64,000 nucleotides of DNA from Pelagibacterium limicola (lineage in GTDB: Bacteria > Pseudomonadota > Alphaproteobacteria > Rhizobiales > Devosiaceae): contig NZ_JADQDB010000007.1 of the NCBI RefSeq assembly GCF_015694405.1, forward strand, positions 62,001 through 126,000. Reading direction: 5' to 3'. The first letter of the stretch is position 1, and every line of letters starts with the position of its first letter. Shown here one piece after another: positions 20,450 to 29,343 of this stretch. A program made the translations under genes and the position numbers. Below the pieces are notes generated by a model, which saw only the letters and a program-made list of their open reading frames with translations, had not been told where the DNA came from and ran no database searches.

Positions 20450-20877
20450 CGACGCCACCCACCGGCAGACCGCCGCCCCAAAGGAACGGAAAAAGCAAAG
20501 CCCATAAGCGACCATCCAAGCATGCCCAGCAAGGCGATCTGCGGATACATCGCGGTCAGGTCGAAATAGCTGTCCCCGGCCCCCTCAGGCAATTCCTGCG
20601 GCGCAAAGGCGGTCATCAGCGCCCAGAGTGCGACATTTACGCCGCCGCCCAGCGTAAAGATAAACGGCCAGCCGGGCCGGCTCGCCCCGTTGTGTTCTCG
20701 CCAGGCGGCGACGAGAAAAAGGACTACCAATCCCCCGCCTGTCACCTCAAGGCAAATCGCAATCAAATCGCCAGCACCGAGGCCCGATTGCGCGCCGAGT
20801 CCGACAAAAGCGACGAGGGTGGGTACAAAAGCCACCATCACCGCCAGCATGGCATTGGTGTATCGCCTTGGCCTCAC
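20446..20877 (-). CDS. four-helix membrane protein encoded between ruvA and ruvB
   Basis: A 143-residue protein that I do not recognise. Hydrophobic segments are visible at about 9-31, 37-58, 73-92 and 112-133, with an Arg-rich tail ([10 protein letters not shown]). The start is a GTG at 20877 overlapping the ruvA stop codon (GTGA), and its own stop overlaps the ruvB start (ATGA), so it is translated as part of the ruvCAB chain. An inner-membrane protein within a Holliday-junction operon is unusual; no functional link to recombination can be claimed. Confidence 0.75.
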
Positions 20878-21491
20878 GCACTGAGCTCCCGCAATCCGAG
20901 ACGGATGAGTTTTTCCGTCGCCGCGTCCTCGCCTTCCCGGGCGACCACCCGCGCGACGGCACCCGAAGCCTGGGCCTGTGCATAGCCCAGATTGACGAGC
21001 GCCGAAACCGCATCGGCCACATTGCCCCCGGCCGCCCCTTCCCCGAGCGCCGTCTGCAACCCGATGACCCCGGCATCCACCGCCCCAAACGCCGGCACCT
21101 TGCCCTTGAGTTCGGAAACGATGCGCTGGGCGAGCTTGGGCCCCACCCCCGGCGCGCGGCCGACCATCGCCTTGTCCTGCAAGGCAATCGCCGAGCTGAG
21201 ATCGGAGGGCGAAAGCGTCGAGAGGATACCGAGCGCCACGCGCGACCCAACCCCTTGAACCGTCATGAGGAGCTTGAACCAGCTCTTTTCCGCTTCGCTC
21301 GCGAACCCATAGAGCCGGATCAGATCCTCGCGCACGATCATCTCTATAAAGAGAACCGTGGCTTCGCCGACCCGCGGCAGCGCCTGCAATGTCCGGCCCG
21401 AGCAATGGGCCTCGTAGCACACGCCATTGACGTCGATCAGCGCGTGATCGTCGGCGATGGTCTCGACCAGTCCCTTGAGCTTGCCGATCAT
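20874..21491 (-). CDS. ruvA: Holliday junction DNA-binding protein RuvA
   Basis: Tetrameric junction-binding protein that loads RuvB. The 205-residue chain starts [10 protein letters not shown] with the OB-fold (1-64). Two helix-hairpin-helix motifs follow, in the segments [13 protein letters not shown] and [19 protein letters not shown]. The C-terminal three-helix domain contacts RuvB. The start ATG at 21491 overlaps the ruvC stop codon (ATGA). Confidence 0.96.
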   Translation of the reverse strand: MIGKLKGLVETIADDHALIDVNGVCYEAHCSGRTLQALPRVGEATVLFIEMIVREDLIRLYGFASEAEKSWFKLLMTVQGVGSRVALGILSTLSPSDLSSAIALQDKAMVGRAPGVGPKLAQRIVSELKGKVPAFGAVDAGVIGLQTALGEGAAGGNVADAVSALVNLGYAQAQASGAVARVVAREGEDAATEKLIRLGLRELSA

Positions 21492-21991
21492 GCGCCGACC
21501 GCCAGCTTGCGATGTTCCCGATGATGGGCGTGGCAAATGGCAATAGCCAGCGCATCCGCCGCGTCAGTCGACTTGAAGTTGGCTGCAGGCAAGAGTGTCT
21601 TGACCATCAACTCGATCTGCGCCTTTTCCGCGTGACCCGTACCGACCACCGATTTTTTGACGAGATTGGCCGAATACTCCCCGACCGGCAGCCCCATGGA
21701 CGCAGGCGTCATTACCGCGATGCCCCGCGCTTGCCCCAGCAGGAGCGTCGACCGCGCGCCGGCGTTGACAAATGTCTCTTCCACGGCCGCCTCGTGCGGA
21801 TGGTGCTCGGCAATCAGCCGCATCAAACCTTCGTGGAGATGGACCAGCCTTAACGCCAGGCTCTGATCCACGGCCGGGGTAAGCACCCCGCAGGCGACGA
21901 AGCGCAGCCGGTTCCCCTCACTTTCGATGATCCCCCAGCCGGTACGCCGCAGCCCAGGATCGATCCCAATGATTCGCACTTTCTCCACCAT
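21488..21991 (-). CDS. ruvC: Holliday junction resolvase RuvC
   Basis: Endonuclease that cuts Holliday junctions symmetrically. The 167-residue protein begins [20 protein letters not shown] with the first catalytic aspartate in IIGIDPG. Glutamates follow in AAVEETFVN, and the C-terminal carboxylate pair lies in [17 protein letters not shown] 21991 gives the usual family length; the upstream extension in the same frame is unrelated. It is first in the ruvC-ruvA-(membrane protein)-ruvB-ybgC chain. Confidence 0.96.
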   Translation of the reverse strand: MVEKVRIIGIDPGLRRTGWGIIESEGNRLRFVACGVLTPAVDQSLALRLVHLHEGLMRLIAEHHPHEAAVEETFVNAGARSTLLLGQARGIAVMTPASMGLPVGEYSANLVKKSVVGTGHAEKAQIELMVKTLLPAANFKSTDAADALAIAICHAHHREHRKLAVGA

Positions 21992-22202
21992 GGTCTTTTG
22001 ATACGCGAGCGAGACCACCCTACCAAGTGCAAAGTGAACAAATGAGAAACATTTGTGCCACGAACGCGCCGCCACGAAACTGTTGACCATGCTGGCGGAG
22101 GCTGATTGTGGATGAGCGCATTTTGCCTTTCTGCGCAACGGCCCGTTCACGAATTTGCCCCTAGTGTCCGCACCGGACGCGGAAACGGGACGTTTGACAA
22201 TC

Positions 22203-22991
22203 ATGCAGCGCAAGCCACGCCTGACAAGGCGGGACTGGAAGTGGATCGCTTTGCGGGCGACTGGGCTCACGGCGATCGGCGTCGTCGCATCGCTCGGAGG
22301 AGCGGAACTCGCCCTCGCGACCTTTTCCGAAGGGCTCAGCCCACCGGGCAAGATTACCGCCGCGGTCTTGCCGATTTTTCTGGGCGGCCCGATCACGTTC
22401 TACCTCTCACTCCAAAATGCCCAGCTTCAGGCGGCTTACCGGCGTCTGGAAGCCGCGGCGGCCCGCGACAGCCTCACCTCCTGCCTCAATCACGGCGCCT
22501 TTGTAGCCCAGGCCAACGAGTTCCTGCACGGCGCGGAAGCCGGGGAGGCCAGGGGGGCGCTGCTGGTTGTGGACGCCGATTACTTTAAGAGCGTCAACGA
22601 CCGGTTCGGTCACCATATCGGCGATGCCGCCTTGCGCCAGATCGCGGCCCGTATTCAGGGTGCGGTGCGGGAGGGTGATCTCGTGGGCAGGCTAGGAGGC
22701 GAGGAATTTGGCGTCCTGCTGCCTGGTGCTTCCCACACGCTTGCCGAAACGATCGCGGAAAGCATCAGACGCGCCGTGCAGACGATCGAATTCGAGATCG
22801 AGGGGAGCCGTTTTTCTCTTTCGGTCAGCGTCGGTGGCGCGGTCTTCGAGCAGAAGGTCGAATACGGCCAGCTGTTCCGCTTCGCCGACAAGCGGCTCTA
22901 CAAGGTCAAGAATTCGGGCCGCAACAATGTCGACCTGATGTCGTTCGAGCCGGCCCCCGAATCCGGTCCCGTACTTCTCAAGGCCGGATAA
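22203..22991 (+). CDS. membrane-anchored GGDEF diguanylate cyclase
   Basis: Predicted to make the second messenger cyclic di-GMP. The 262-residue protein has two N-terminal hydrophobic segments (about 17-38 and 52-73), then a complete GGDEF domain. The active-site signature is GGEEF (in [15 protein letters not shown]), preceded by [18 protein letters not shown]. There is no recognisable sensory domain and no RxxD inhibitory site that I can see. ATG 22203 is chosen because the 16 codons before it encode no recognisable family sequence; its Shine-Dalgarno is weak. It is divergent from ruvC. Confidence 0.85.
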   Translation: MQRKPRLTRRDWKWIALRATGLTAIGVVASLGGAELALATFSEGLSPPGKITAAVLPIFLGGPITFYLSLQNAQLQAAYRRLEAAAARDSLTSCLNHGAFVAQANEFLHGAEAGEARGALLVVDADYFKSVNDRFGHHIGDAALRQIAARIQGAVREGDLVGRLGGEEFGVLLPGASHTLAETIAESIRRAVQTIEFEIEGSRFSLSVSVGGAVFEQKVEYGQLFRFADKRLYKVKNSGRNNVDLMSFEPAPESGPVLLKAG

Positions 22992-22997
22992 TAGATA

Positions 22998-23027
22998 GAG
23001 GCGCCAGCTGCCGGACGCCTCCCTTTT
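22998..23027 (+). terminator. possible terminator of the GGDEF gene
   Basis: GAGGCG (22998-23003) can pair with CGCCTC (23016-23021) around a 12-nt loop and is followed by CCTTTTC. It is a modest hairpin in the gap between convergent genes. Confidence 0.45.
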
Positions 23028-23045
23028 CACTTAGGCGTCTGAGAC

Positions 23046-23792
23046 TCAGGCCGAGAGTTTGGCCATGTCCTCATCGCTCATCTCGAAATTGGCATAGACG
23101 TTCTGCACGTCGTCATCGTCCTCGAGATTGCCGATCAACCGCATCAGGCTTGCACCTTTCTCGGCGTCGACAGCCGCCGTCGTCTGAGGCTTGAACACCG
23201 GCTTGACGCTCTCGGCTTCCCCGAGCGCCGCCTCGAGCGCCGAGCTTACTTCCCCGATGTCCTCAAAAGCGCAATAGATCGTGTGACCGTCCTCGGTGCT
23301 CTCCACATCCTCTGCACCCGCCTCGATCGCCGCTTCCATCACCTTGTCGGCATCTCCAACGGAGGCCGGATAATAGATCTCCCCAACCCGGTCGAACATG
23401 AAGGAAACCGAATTGGTCTCCCCCAGCGCCCCGCCGGCCTTGGAGAATATGGCACGCACGTTCGACGCGGTGCGGTTGCGATTGTCGGTCAGGGCCTCGA
23501 CGATTACGGCAACTCCACCAGGGCCGTAGCCCTCATAGCGCACTTCCTCGTAGTTCTCGCCTTCCCCCCCGGCGGCCTTCTTGATGGCGCGCTCGATATT
23601 GTCCTTGGGCATGGACTGCGCCTTGGCGTTGTTGACCGCCAGCCGCAGGCGCGGGTTCATGTTGGGGTCGGGCAGGCCCGCCTTGGCGGCAACGGTGATC
23701 TCGCGCGCCAGTTTGGAGAAGATTTTCGAGCGCACCGCGTCCTGACGGCCCTTGCGGTGCATGATGTTCTTGAATTGTGAATGGCCGGCCAT
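23046..23792 (-). CDS. YebC/PmpR family protein
   Basis: A 248-residue cytoplasmic protein of the YebC family, seen as a transcriptional regulator and more recently as a translation factor for difficult sequences. The start [20 protein letters not shown] and the segment [20 protein letters not shown] are diagnostic. The Asp/Glu-rich C-terminal half is typical. It follows ymdB by 77 nt on the same strand. The near-universal neighbourhood yebC-ruvC is kept apart from a single inserted GGDEF gene. Confidence 0.93.
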   Translation of the reverse strand: MAGHSQFKNIMHRKGRQDAVRSKIFSKLAREITVAAKAGLPDPNMNPRLRLAVNNAKAQSMPKDNIERAIKKAAGGEGENYEEVRYEGYGPGGVAVIVEALTDNRNRTASNVRAIFSKAGGALGETNSVSFMFDRVGEIYYPASVGDADKVMEAAIEAGAEDVESTEDGHTIYCAFEDIGEVSSALEAALGEAESVKPVFKPQTTAAVDAEKGASLMRLIGNLEDDDDVQNVYANFEMSDEDMAKLSA

Positions 23793-23869
23793 GTGCGGAC
23801 AATCCCTCGATAGTCAGATGATGTCGATTGGGTGCCGGTTTATAGTCGGCACGTTCGAGAAAATAAAGA

Positions 23870-24688
23870 TCAGGCGAAATCGGGAAGCGCCTGTGCAAGA
23901 CTCCCCCCGATACGCACCGGAGATACCTTTCGCGCCAGCCCGGTTGCCGGGTCGGTCTCCACCGCGACCCCGCACAGCGTGGCTTCTCCCTCGGCGGGCG
24001 TAAACCGGTTATTGGGAATGCCGGTGAGAAACCGGTTGAGCGGCTCCTCGGGCTCCATTCCGATCACGCTGTCATAATCCCCGCACATCCCGGCATCGCT
24101 CAAGAGCGCCGTGCCGCCTTTGAGGATTCGATGATCCGAGGTCGGGATATGGGTGTGCGTCCCCACGACGAGCGTCGCGCGCCCGTCGAGAAAATGCCCC
24201 ATGGCCTGCATCTCCGAAGTCGCCTCCGCATGGAAATCGACAACGATCGCATCGGCCTGGACGCCCAGTGGACACGCCTCGATTGCCGCCTCGACCGCAC
24301 GGAAAGGATCGTCCATCGGTGGCATGAACACGCGCCCGACCGCCTGCACGACGAGCACTTGGTGCCCCCTGCGCCCCGAAACGAAAGCGGCCCCGCGTCC
24401 TGGCGCGCCCTCGGAAAAGTTGATCGGCCGTACGATGGTATCGTGCCGTGCGATGGCGGTCATCATGTCGCGCTGGTCGAACGCATGGTCGCCAAGGGTG
24501 ACCACATCGGCGCCCGCGTCGCGCAAAAGCTCGAAATGTGGCTCAGTCAGTCCGCGCCCGTGGCTGGCATTCTCGCCATTGACGATAACAAAATCGAAGC
24601 CATAGGCTTCGATGAGGTCCGGCAACCGTGCCGCGATGGCATCGCGCCCCGTCCGCCCTACCACATCGCCCAGGAACAAAAGCCTCAT
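23870..24688 (-). CDS. YmdB family metallophosphoesterase
   Basis: A 272-residue calcineurin-like phosphoesterase of the TIGR00282/YmdB type; Bacillus YmdB hydrolyses 2',3'-cyclic nucleotides. Metal-binding motifs visible are GDVVGRTGR, VNGENASHG, GDHAFD, VDFHAEATSE and VGTHTHIPTSD, all intact. It is coupled to fau by an ATGA overlap (24685-24688), which suggests coexpression with the folate enzyme. Confidence 0.9.
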   Translation of the reverse strand: MRLLFLGDVVGRTGRDAIAARLPDLIEAYGFDFVIVNGENASHGRGLTEPHFELLRDAGADVVTLGDHAFDQRDMMTAIARHDTIVRPINFSEGAPGRGAAFVSGRRGHQVLVVQAVGRVFMPPMDDPFRAVEAAIEACPLGVQADAIVVDFHAEATSEMQAMGHFLDGRATLVVGTHTHIPTSDHRILKGGTALLSDAGMCGDYDSVIGMEPEEPLNRFLTGIPNNRFTPAEGEATLCGVAVETDPATGLARKVSPVRIGGSLAQALPDFA

Positions 24689-25275
24689 GCTGCCGGGAAC
24701 TTTTGGACGCCGGCCTCGGTGACGAGCATGTCGAGCGGCAGATCGTGGGCTTCGCGCGGAATGAAATCGAGTTCCTGGCCCGAAAAGGCATAACCCACGA
24801 GAAGCGGCTTTTTGGCGTATCCCGCAAGTGTGCGGTCGTAATACCCCTTGCCGTAGCCAAGCCGCGTGCCGAGCCTGTCGAACGCAAGAAGCGGAATGAC
24901 GACCAGGTCCGGTTCAACCACAGGCGCGGTCTCGGCCGGCGCAAGCGTACCGAATCCCGAAGGATAGAGCGGCTGCCCCTGCTCCCAGAGGCGCATCTCG
25001 AGCGGCTCGCCGTCGCCCAGAACAACGGGCAGACAGACCGGCTGGCCCGAATCCATCAGTGCCGTCAGGAGCGGTTTGCAGTCGATCTCGTCGCGGATCG
25101 GCCAATAAAGCGCCACCACATCGCTCGCGCTAAGCGGAACGCCTGCGAGAAAATGATTGGCCGCGACCTTGGCCATGTCCGCCCAATCCGCCCGCAAGAT
25201 CGCCTTGCGCTGCTCGAACGCGCGCTGGCGGAGCCGCGATTTTTCTTCCTCGAACTGGGGAACGGGTTCGAACAC
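24685..25275 (-). CDS. fau: 5-formyltetrahydrofolate cyclo-ligase
   Basis: ATP-dependent return of 5-formyl-THF to the active folate pool. About 196 residues, with the conserved C-terminal signature RLGYGKGYYDRTLAG and the N-terminal KSRLRQRAFEQRKA expected of the family. The start is uncertain: GTG 25275 has CGAGG 6 nt upstream and fits better than TTG 25293, which has no ribosome site. The gene lies about 30 nt beyond the 3' end of the 6S RNA, the classic ssrS-fau arrangement, so the two may be read from one primary transcript. Confidence 0.92.
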   Translation of the reverse strand: MFEPVPQFEEEKSRLRQRAFEQRKAILRADWADMAKVAANHFLAGVPLSASDVVALYWPIRDEIDCKPLLTALMDSGQPVCLPVVLGDGEPLEMRLWEQGQPLYPSGFGTLAPAETAPVVEPDLVVIPLLAFDRLGTRLGYGKGYYDRTLAGYAKKPLLVGYAFSGQELDFIPREAHDLPLDMLVTEAGVQKFPAA

Positions 25276-25304
25276 GTGGAGCCTCGAAAACAACGCAATA
25301 TTCA

Positions 25305-25459
25305 GGTGCCGCCCTGGCCGTGGGATGTGTCGATCCCGGGAAACCTACACAAGTAGGTGGGCGCCGTGTGTCCGAACCCACGGGTCCGGTCAGGGACAGC
25401 TCCCTTAAGGATCGATAAGGCCCCGGGGATGCAGTATCCTACACGCACCGGGCAGCACT
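25305..25459 (-). ncRNA. ssrS: 6S RNA (RNA polymerase regulator)
   Basis: A small RNA that mimics an open promoter and sequesters the housekeeping RNA polymerase. Evidence: GTGCTGCCC at the 5' end (about 25458) pairs with GGGCGGCAC at the 3' end (about 25306). Inside are the alphaproteobacterial 6S blocks CCTTAAGGGAGCTGTCCC and CACCTAC...GTAGG, with an internal bulge region between GATCC and GGATC arms. Position directly upstream of fau is the conserved one. Ends are estimated from the closing stem. Confidence 0.9.
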
Positions 25460-25568
25460 GGTGATATAGGCGCATTTTGGAATACGGCAAAGGGCAAACC
25501 TTTTCATTTCCTGCCGAACCCAGAAAAAGAACAAAACAAAAACGGTAAAAATCGGCTAAGCTGCCGTA

Positions 25569-26183
25569 ATGCAAATGAGCCATCTTCGATTCGCCGGTCT
25601 GCCAGAGCGCGACCAGCGCATGGCGGTCGAGGCCATCATCCGAGCCGAGCCGATCCTGATGGATGCATTGGAGCGGTTGCTGGCCATGGCGCTGCCCGAT
25701 CATTACATCGCCTCGGGCGCCATCTACAACACGGTCTGGAACTCGTTGACCGGCAAGCCGCCACTCACCGGCATCAAGGATATCGACGTCGTCTATTTCG
25801 ATGACGGCGATCTCAGTTACGAGGCGGAGGACGCCGTGATTAAGGCGGTCGATGCCCAGTTGGGCCATTTGCCTGTGCCTGTCGAGACCCGCAATCAGGC
25901 TCGCGTCCACCTCTGGTTTCCCGACCGTTTCGGCTTTTCGGTTCCGCCTCTCCGCTCAAGCGCGGAGTCTCTGGGCCGTTATGCCTCCAAAACGCACGCC
26001 GTCGCGGCGCGGCTCGAACGCGACGGCAGCCTGACCCTGGAGGCCCCGTTTGGCCTGGACGACATGTTTTCGTTCCGCATTACGCCCAACCCAGCCTGTG
26101 ACAACCGGAGAACCCACCACGAAAAAGGCGAACGCGCAAAGAGCGTTTGGCCGCAAGTCGAAATCGTGCCGTGGGCCGAATAG
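25569..26183 (+). CDS. nucleotidyltransferase family protein (DUF925-type)
   Basis: A 204-residue protein with a predicted nucleotidyltransferase fold of the NTP_transf_6 type. The core reads YIASGAIYNTVWN followed by the acidic pair in GIKDIDVVYFD, which is the expected metal-binding D-x-D arrangement. A later segment, SVPPLRSSAESLGRYASKTH, is conserved in the family. Substrate unknown. It is convergent with the methyltransferase gene at the end of the B12 operon and lies next to 6S RNA, divergently oriented. Confidence 0.82.
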   Translation: MQMSHLRFAGLPERDQRMAVEAIIRAEPILMDALERLLAMALPDHYIASGAIYNTVWNSLTGKPPLTGIKDIDVVYFDDGDLSYEAEDAVIKAVDAQLGHLPVPVETRNQARVHLWFPDRFGFSVPPLRSSAESLGRYASKTHAVAARLERDGSLTLEAPFGLDDMFSFRITPNPACDNRRTHHEKGERAKSVWPQVEIVPWAE

Positions 26184-26187
26184 GCCC

Positions 26188-26622
26188 TCAAATCCCGTCC
26201 AGCGAGATTTCCTTGAGCGGATCGCCGCCGTCGATGAACAGCTTGCCGCCGGGTACAAGCGCCGCCTTGATCCGAACAAGTGCCTTTTCGCCGGCTTGCG
26301 GATGCCGACCATCGAACGCCCCAACTCTTACAGCCACGGCAATGTCGAAGGGCGCCTCGCCGGGTTCCCGCACAAAGGATTCCGCTGCGACCTGCCGGAA
26401 GGTCAAACGGCCGGCGGATATTTCGTCGTCCGACCCTGCAACCGCCTGCCCAACGGCTTTGGCGGATCGGTCGATTGCCAGAACATGGCCCGAGCCGATT
26501 CTGTGTGACATCGCACGCGCCATCGCTCCTGGTCCGCAGCCGATCTCCAATACCCGCATCCCATCGCGCAGCGGCAAGGCGTCGACGATGGCCAGCAGTC
26601 GCGGCGACAATGCAGAAGCCAT
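26188..26622 (-). CDS. small class I SAM-dependent methyltransferase
   Basis: A 144-residue methyltransferase with motif I in GMRVLEIGCGPGAMARAMSH, an acidic residue in VLAIDRS, and a post-motif segment ALVPGGKLFIDGGD. It is short for the family, with almost no C-terminal substrate cap. The ATG at 26622 has GGGAGGG about 9 nt upstream. It follows the B12-type ATPase gene by 29 nt and is probably the last gene of the riboswitch-controlled operon. Whether it acts on a corrinoid is speculation. Confidence 0.75.
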   Translation of the reverse strand: MASALSPRLLAIVDALPLRDGMRVLEIGCGPGAMARAMSHRIGSGHVLAIDRSAKAVGQAVAGSDDEISAGRLTFRQVAAESFVREPGEAPFDIAVAVRVGAFDGRHPQAGEKALVRIKAALVPGGKLFIDGGDPLKEISLDGI

Positions 26623-26651
26623 TTTGCTCGGCCCTCCCCTGGACGGGGCGA

Positions 26652-27401
26652 CTATAGCGCACCCGCAATTCTGACAGCACCGTCCTCGAACCACGCGTCG
26701 ATCCGATAGACCTCAGCAATCCTCTCAGGCGTCAACACCTTGGTCAGCGCACCTTGCGCCACCACCCGTCCGTGATCGAGCAGGACGGCACTATCGCAAA
26801 ATCGCGCCGCCAAAGTAAGATCGTGGAACGAAGCCAGGACCGCTTTCCCGCGCGCCTTGACGGCCTCGAGCAGTACATACTGATAGTGCAAATCGAGATG
26901 GTTGTGTGGCTCGTCGAGCAGGTAGATTTCGGGGTCGAGCGCTAGGACCTGCGCGAAAAACAGCCGCTGTTGCTCCCCGCCCGAAAGATGCGTCGCGTCC
27001 TCTCCGGCACGGGCCAGTAGGCCCACGATGGCCAACGCTTCCTCGGCCCGCCGTTCAACCTCCGCGCCGCCGAGCCGCAACGGCAAGAGGCCCAGCCGCA
27101 CAACCTCGATGAGCGAAAGCCCGGACAGCGTTACGGCCTCCTGCACCAACGCCCCGGCCATGGCCGCATAATCGCGCCGCGGCCAAGCCGATATCTCGCG
27201 GTCATCGATGACGATCCGGCCCCGGCTTGCCCTATCCGCGCGATAAAGCAGCCGCATCAGGCTCGACTTGCCCGCCCCATTTGGGCCCAGCAGCGCATGG
27301 AACTTCCCGCGCTCGAGCGTAAAGCTCACCTCGTCGAGCAGGATCGCATCGCCCTTGTTGAGCCCGACGCCATCCACCGCCACAATCGTATTAGAGACCA
27401 C
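26652..27401 (-). CDS. ABC transporter ATPase, BtuD/FecE-like (probable B12 uptake)
   Basis: Cytoplasmic ATPase of an iron-siderophore/vitamin B12 type importer, 249 residues. Walker A GPNGAGKSS, Q-loop with QEAV, signature LSGGEQQR, Walker B IYLLDEPHNHLD and the switch histidine in ASFHDLTLA are present. The start is a GTG at 27401 with GAGGAGGG 6 nt upstream, inside the end of the permease gene (11-nt overlap). Assignment to B12 rests on the cobalamin riboswitch that leads this operon. Confidence 0.87.
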   Translation of the reverse strand: MVSNTIVAVDGVGLNKGDAILLDEVSFTLERGKFHALLGPNGAGKSSLMRLLYRADRASRGRIVIDDREISAWPRRDYAAMAGALVQEAVTLSGLSLIEVVRLGLLPLRLGGAEVERRAEEALAIVGLLARAGEDATHLSGGEQQRLFFAQVLALDPEIYLLDEPHNHLDLHYQYVLLEAVKARGKAVLASFHDLTLAARFCDSAVLLDHGRVVAQGALTKVLTPERIAEVYRIDAWFEDGAVRIAGAL

Positions 27402-28407
27402 GGCGGACCCTCCTCAGGATGAGGACGAACGGTGGAGCGGCAAAGAGCGCGAGCAGCACGCCGAGCGGCAATTCCTCTGGCGCCAGAAGAATGCGGCACA
27501 GAAGGTCCACGATCACCAGCACGATCATCCCCAGGACAACAGCCAAGGGCACGAGCCGCCTGTGCGAAGCCCCCACCAGCAGCCGCGCCATATGGGGCAC
27601 GACCAGCCCCACGAACCCCACGATGCCGGCAATCGCCACGGCCAGCCCGGCGAGAAGCGCGGCCGCCGAGAACAAGCCCGTTCTCAATGCATTGAGCGAC
27701 ACGCCCAGGGCGATCGCCCGCTCGTCCCCCAACAGCACCGCATCGAGTTGAGGCGTGAGTGCAAGGACAGCGGCAAAGACCACCGGAAGCACAAGGGCGA
27801 GCGGGACGAGATCGCCCCATTTGGTTCCCGAGGCCGATCCCATGAGAATGGACAGCGCGTTCCGCGTGATGTGCGGATCGGCGATGTGCAGGAAAAAAGC
27901 CGAAACCGACGAGAAAAAGAGCGATACCGCAATCCCGGCCAGGATCAGCATCAGCTTGTCCATCCCCCGGCCCGGCCGGAACGCCAGCCCGAGTGTGATG
28001 AGGAAAGCAGCCATTGCCCCGGCAAATGCCAGAAGCGGCAACCCGATTGCCGTCGTTACCACCGCCGGCAACCAGACAATTCCCGCCGTCGCCGCTGCCG
28101 AAGCCCCCGATGACAGGCCCAAAAGATAAGGGTCGGCCAGTGGATTGCGCAACAGCGCCTGCATGATCACCCCCGCAAGGCTCAACGCCCCGCCCACCAA
28201 GGCCACGGCAATGACACGCGGCAACCGCCACTCCCAGATGATGAGTTGAAGGTTGCGCTGGGCCTCGGGCAGACGGAACAATGCCTTAAGACGCTCATCG
28301 ACCGGTAAATCCGCCGTGCCCCAGAAAACACCCGCCGCAATGGCCAGCGCGAGCACCACTGTTGTGCCGGCCAGCACCAGCCCGTATCTCGATCTGGATC
28401 GACCCAA
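27391..28407 (-). CDS. ABC transporter permease, FecCD/BtuC family
   Basis: A 338-residue inner-membrane permease with about ten helices. Family motifs include WEWRLPRVIAVALVGGALSL near the N-terminus, then LLRNPLADPYLLGLSSGAS and the C-terminal GFVGLVVPHMARLL coupling segment. The apparent start is a TTG at 28407, 3 nt after the binding-protein stop codon, with AGGA inside the preceding gene. B12 as substrate is inferred from the operon's riboswitch. Confidence 0.88.
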   Translation of the reverse strand: MGRSRSRYGLVLAGTTVVLALAIAAGVFWGTADLPVDERLKALFRLPEAQRNLQLIIWEWRLPRVIAVALVGGALSLAGVIMQALLRNPLADPYLLGLSSGASAAATAGIVWLPAVVTTAIGLPLLAFAGAMAAFLITLGLAFRPGRGMDKLMLILAGIAVSLFFSSVSAFFLHIADPHITRNALSILMGSASGTKWGDLVPLALVLPVVFAAVLALTPQLDAVLLGDERAIALGVSLNALRTGLFSAAALLAGLAVAIAGIVGFVGLVVPHMARLLVGASHRRLVPLAVVLGMIVLVIVDLLCRILLAPEELPLGVLLALFAAPPFVLILRRVRRGL

Positions 28408-28410
28408 TGC

Positions 28411-29343
28411 CTAGTTATCCTGTGCAAGCGCGGCAGCCAGCCGCTCCACCCCATCGACAAAGCGCAGGCCGAGCAGCGTTTCCGAGAACGGCACGACGAT
28501 GAAGCGCCCGGATTTGACCGCCTCTAGCTCGGAGAGCACAGGATCGTTCAGCAGGTGATTGCGCTTGTCTTCGGCCGTCGACCATTCCGCCTCGATAAGG
28601 ACGATCACATCAGGATCGGCCGTCATGACGGCTTCCCAGGCCAGATCTGCCCAGCGCCCTTCGACCTCCCCGCCGATATTTTCGAGACCGACGGTTTCGA
28701 GCAGCAGACCCGGCGCACCGCAACAGCCGGCCGAAAACGCCGTATTGGTGCCCGAGTCGTAAAGGAAGGCCTTCAGCCCCTCGCCCGACCGTCCCACTGC
28801 CTGAAGGCGCGCCCGAATGTCGGCGGAAATGGCTTCACCCTCGACTTCGACGCCGAAGAGCGCGGCAACGCGCTCGAGATCGATAAAGATCGACTCGGTC
28901 GTCATGCGCCGATCGGCCGGGTGGAGATTCCGGCATTCCGCATGAACCACATAGGTCGCGACACCGATCTCCTGCCACTCGCTCTCCGCGCCGAGATTTC
29001 GATCGTTGAAGGCCGAGCCAAAGCCGGCAAACAGGAAATCGGGATCCTGGGCCAACACCACCTCTCGCGCCGGATACCGGTCAGCAAGAACCGGAACGGA
29101 GGCGTATGCCTGGGCCCACTGTTCCGGGATGGCGTCATCGATATAGGCTGTCCCCACCATCTGCCCTTCGAGCCCTAGCGCCAGCATCACTTCTGTTGCC
29201 TGCTGGTTCAGCGTAATCGCACGGGACGGTGTCGCATCGAGCGTCGAAACACTATCGCAGCTCTCGATGGAAAGCCCCTGTGCCTGCGCGCCACCGGCGA
29301 CAAGCGCGATAGCAGCCGCCAAGGCAAGTTTACCTATGGTCAT
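28411..29343 (-). CDS. periplasmic binding protein of a B12/metal-chelate ABC importer
   Basis: A 310-residue solute-binding protein with a cleavable signal peptide (about 1-22, ending AQA) and no lipobox. Core sequence ITLNQQATEVMLALGLEGQM and the C-terminal ADPDVIVLIEAEWS fit the BtuF/FhuD helical-backbone fold. It contains an unusual adjacent Cys pair in AFSAGCCGAPGLLLE plus Cys in ESCDSV and HAECRN, the four possibly forming two disulfides in the periplasm. The start overlaps the end of the upstream gene by 14 nt. Confidence 0.85.
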   Translation of the reverse strand: MTIGKLALAAAIALVAGGAQAQGLSIESCDSVSTLDATPSRAITLNQQATEVMLALGLEGQMVGTAYIDDAIPEQWAQAYASVPVLADRYPAREVVLAQDPDFLFAGFGSAFNDRNLGAESEWQEIGVATYVVHAECRNLHPADRRMTTESIFIDLERVAALFGVEVEGEAISADIRARLQAVGRSGEGLKAFLYDSGTNTAFSAGCCGAPGLLLETVGLENIGGEVEGRWADLAWEAVMTADPDVIVLIEAEWSTAEDKRNHLLNDPVLSELEAVKSGRFIVVPFSETLLGLRFVDGVERLAAALAQDN

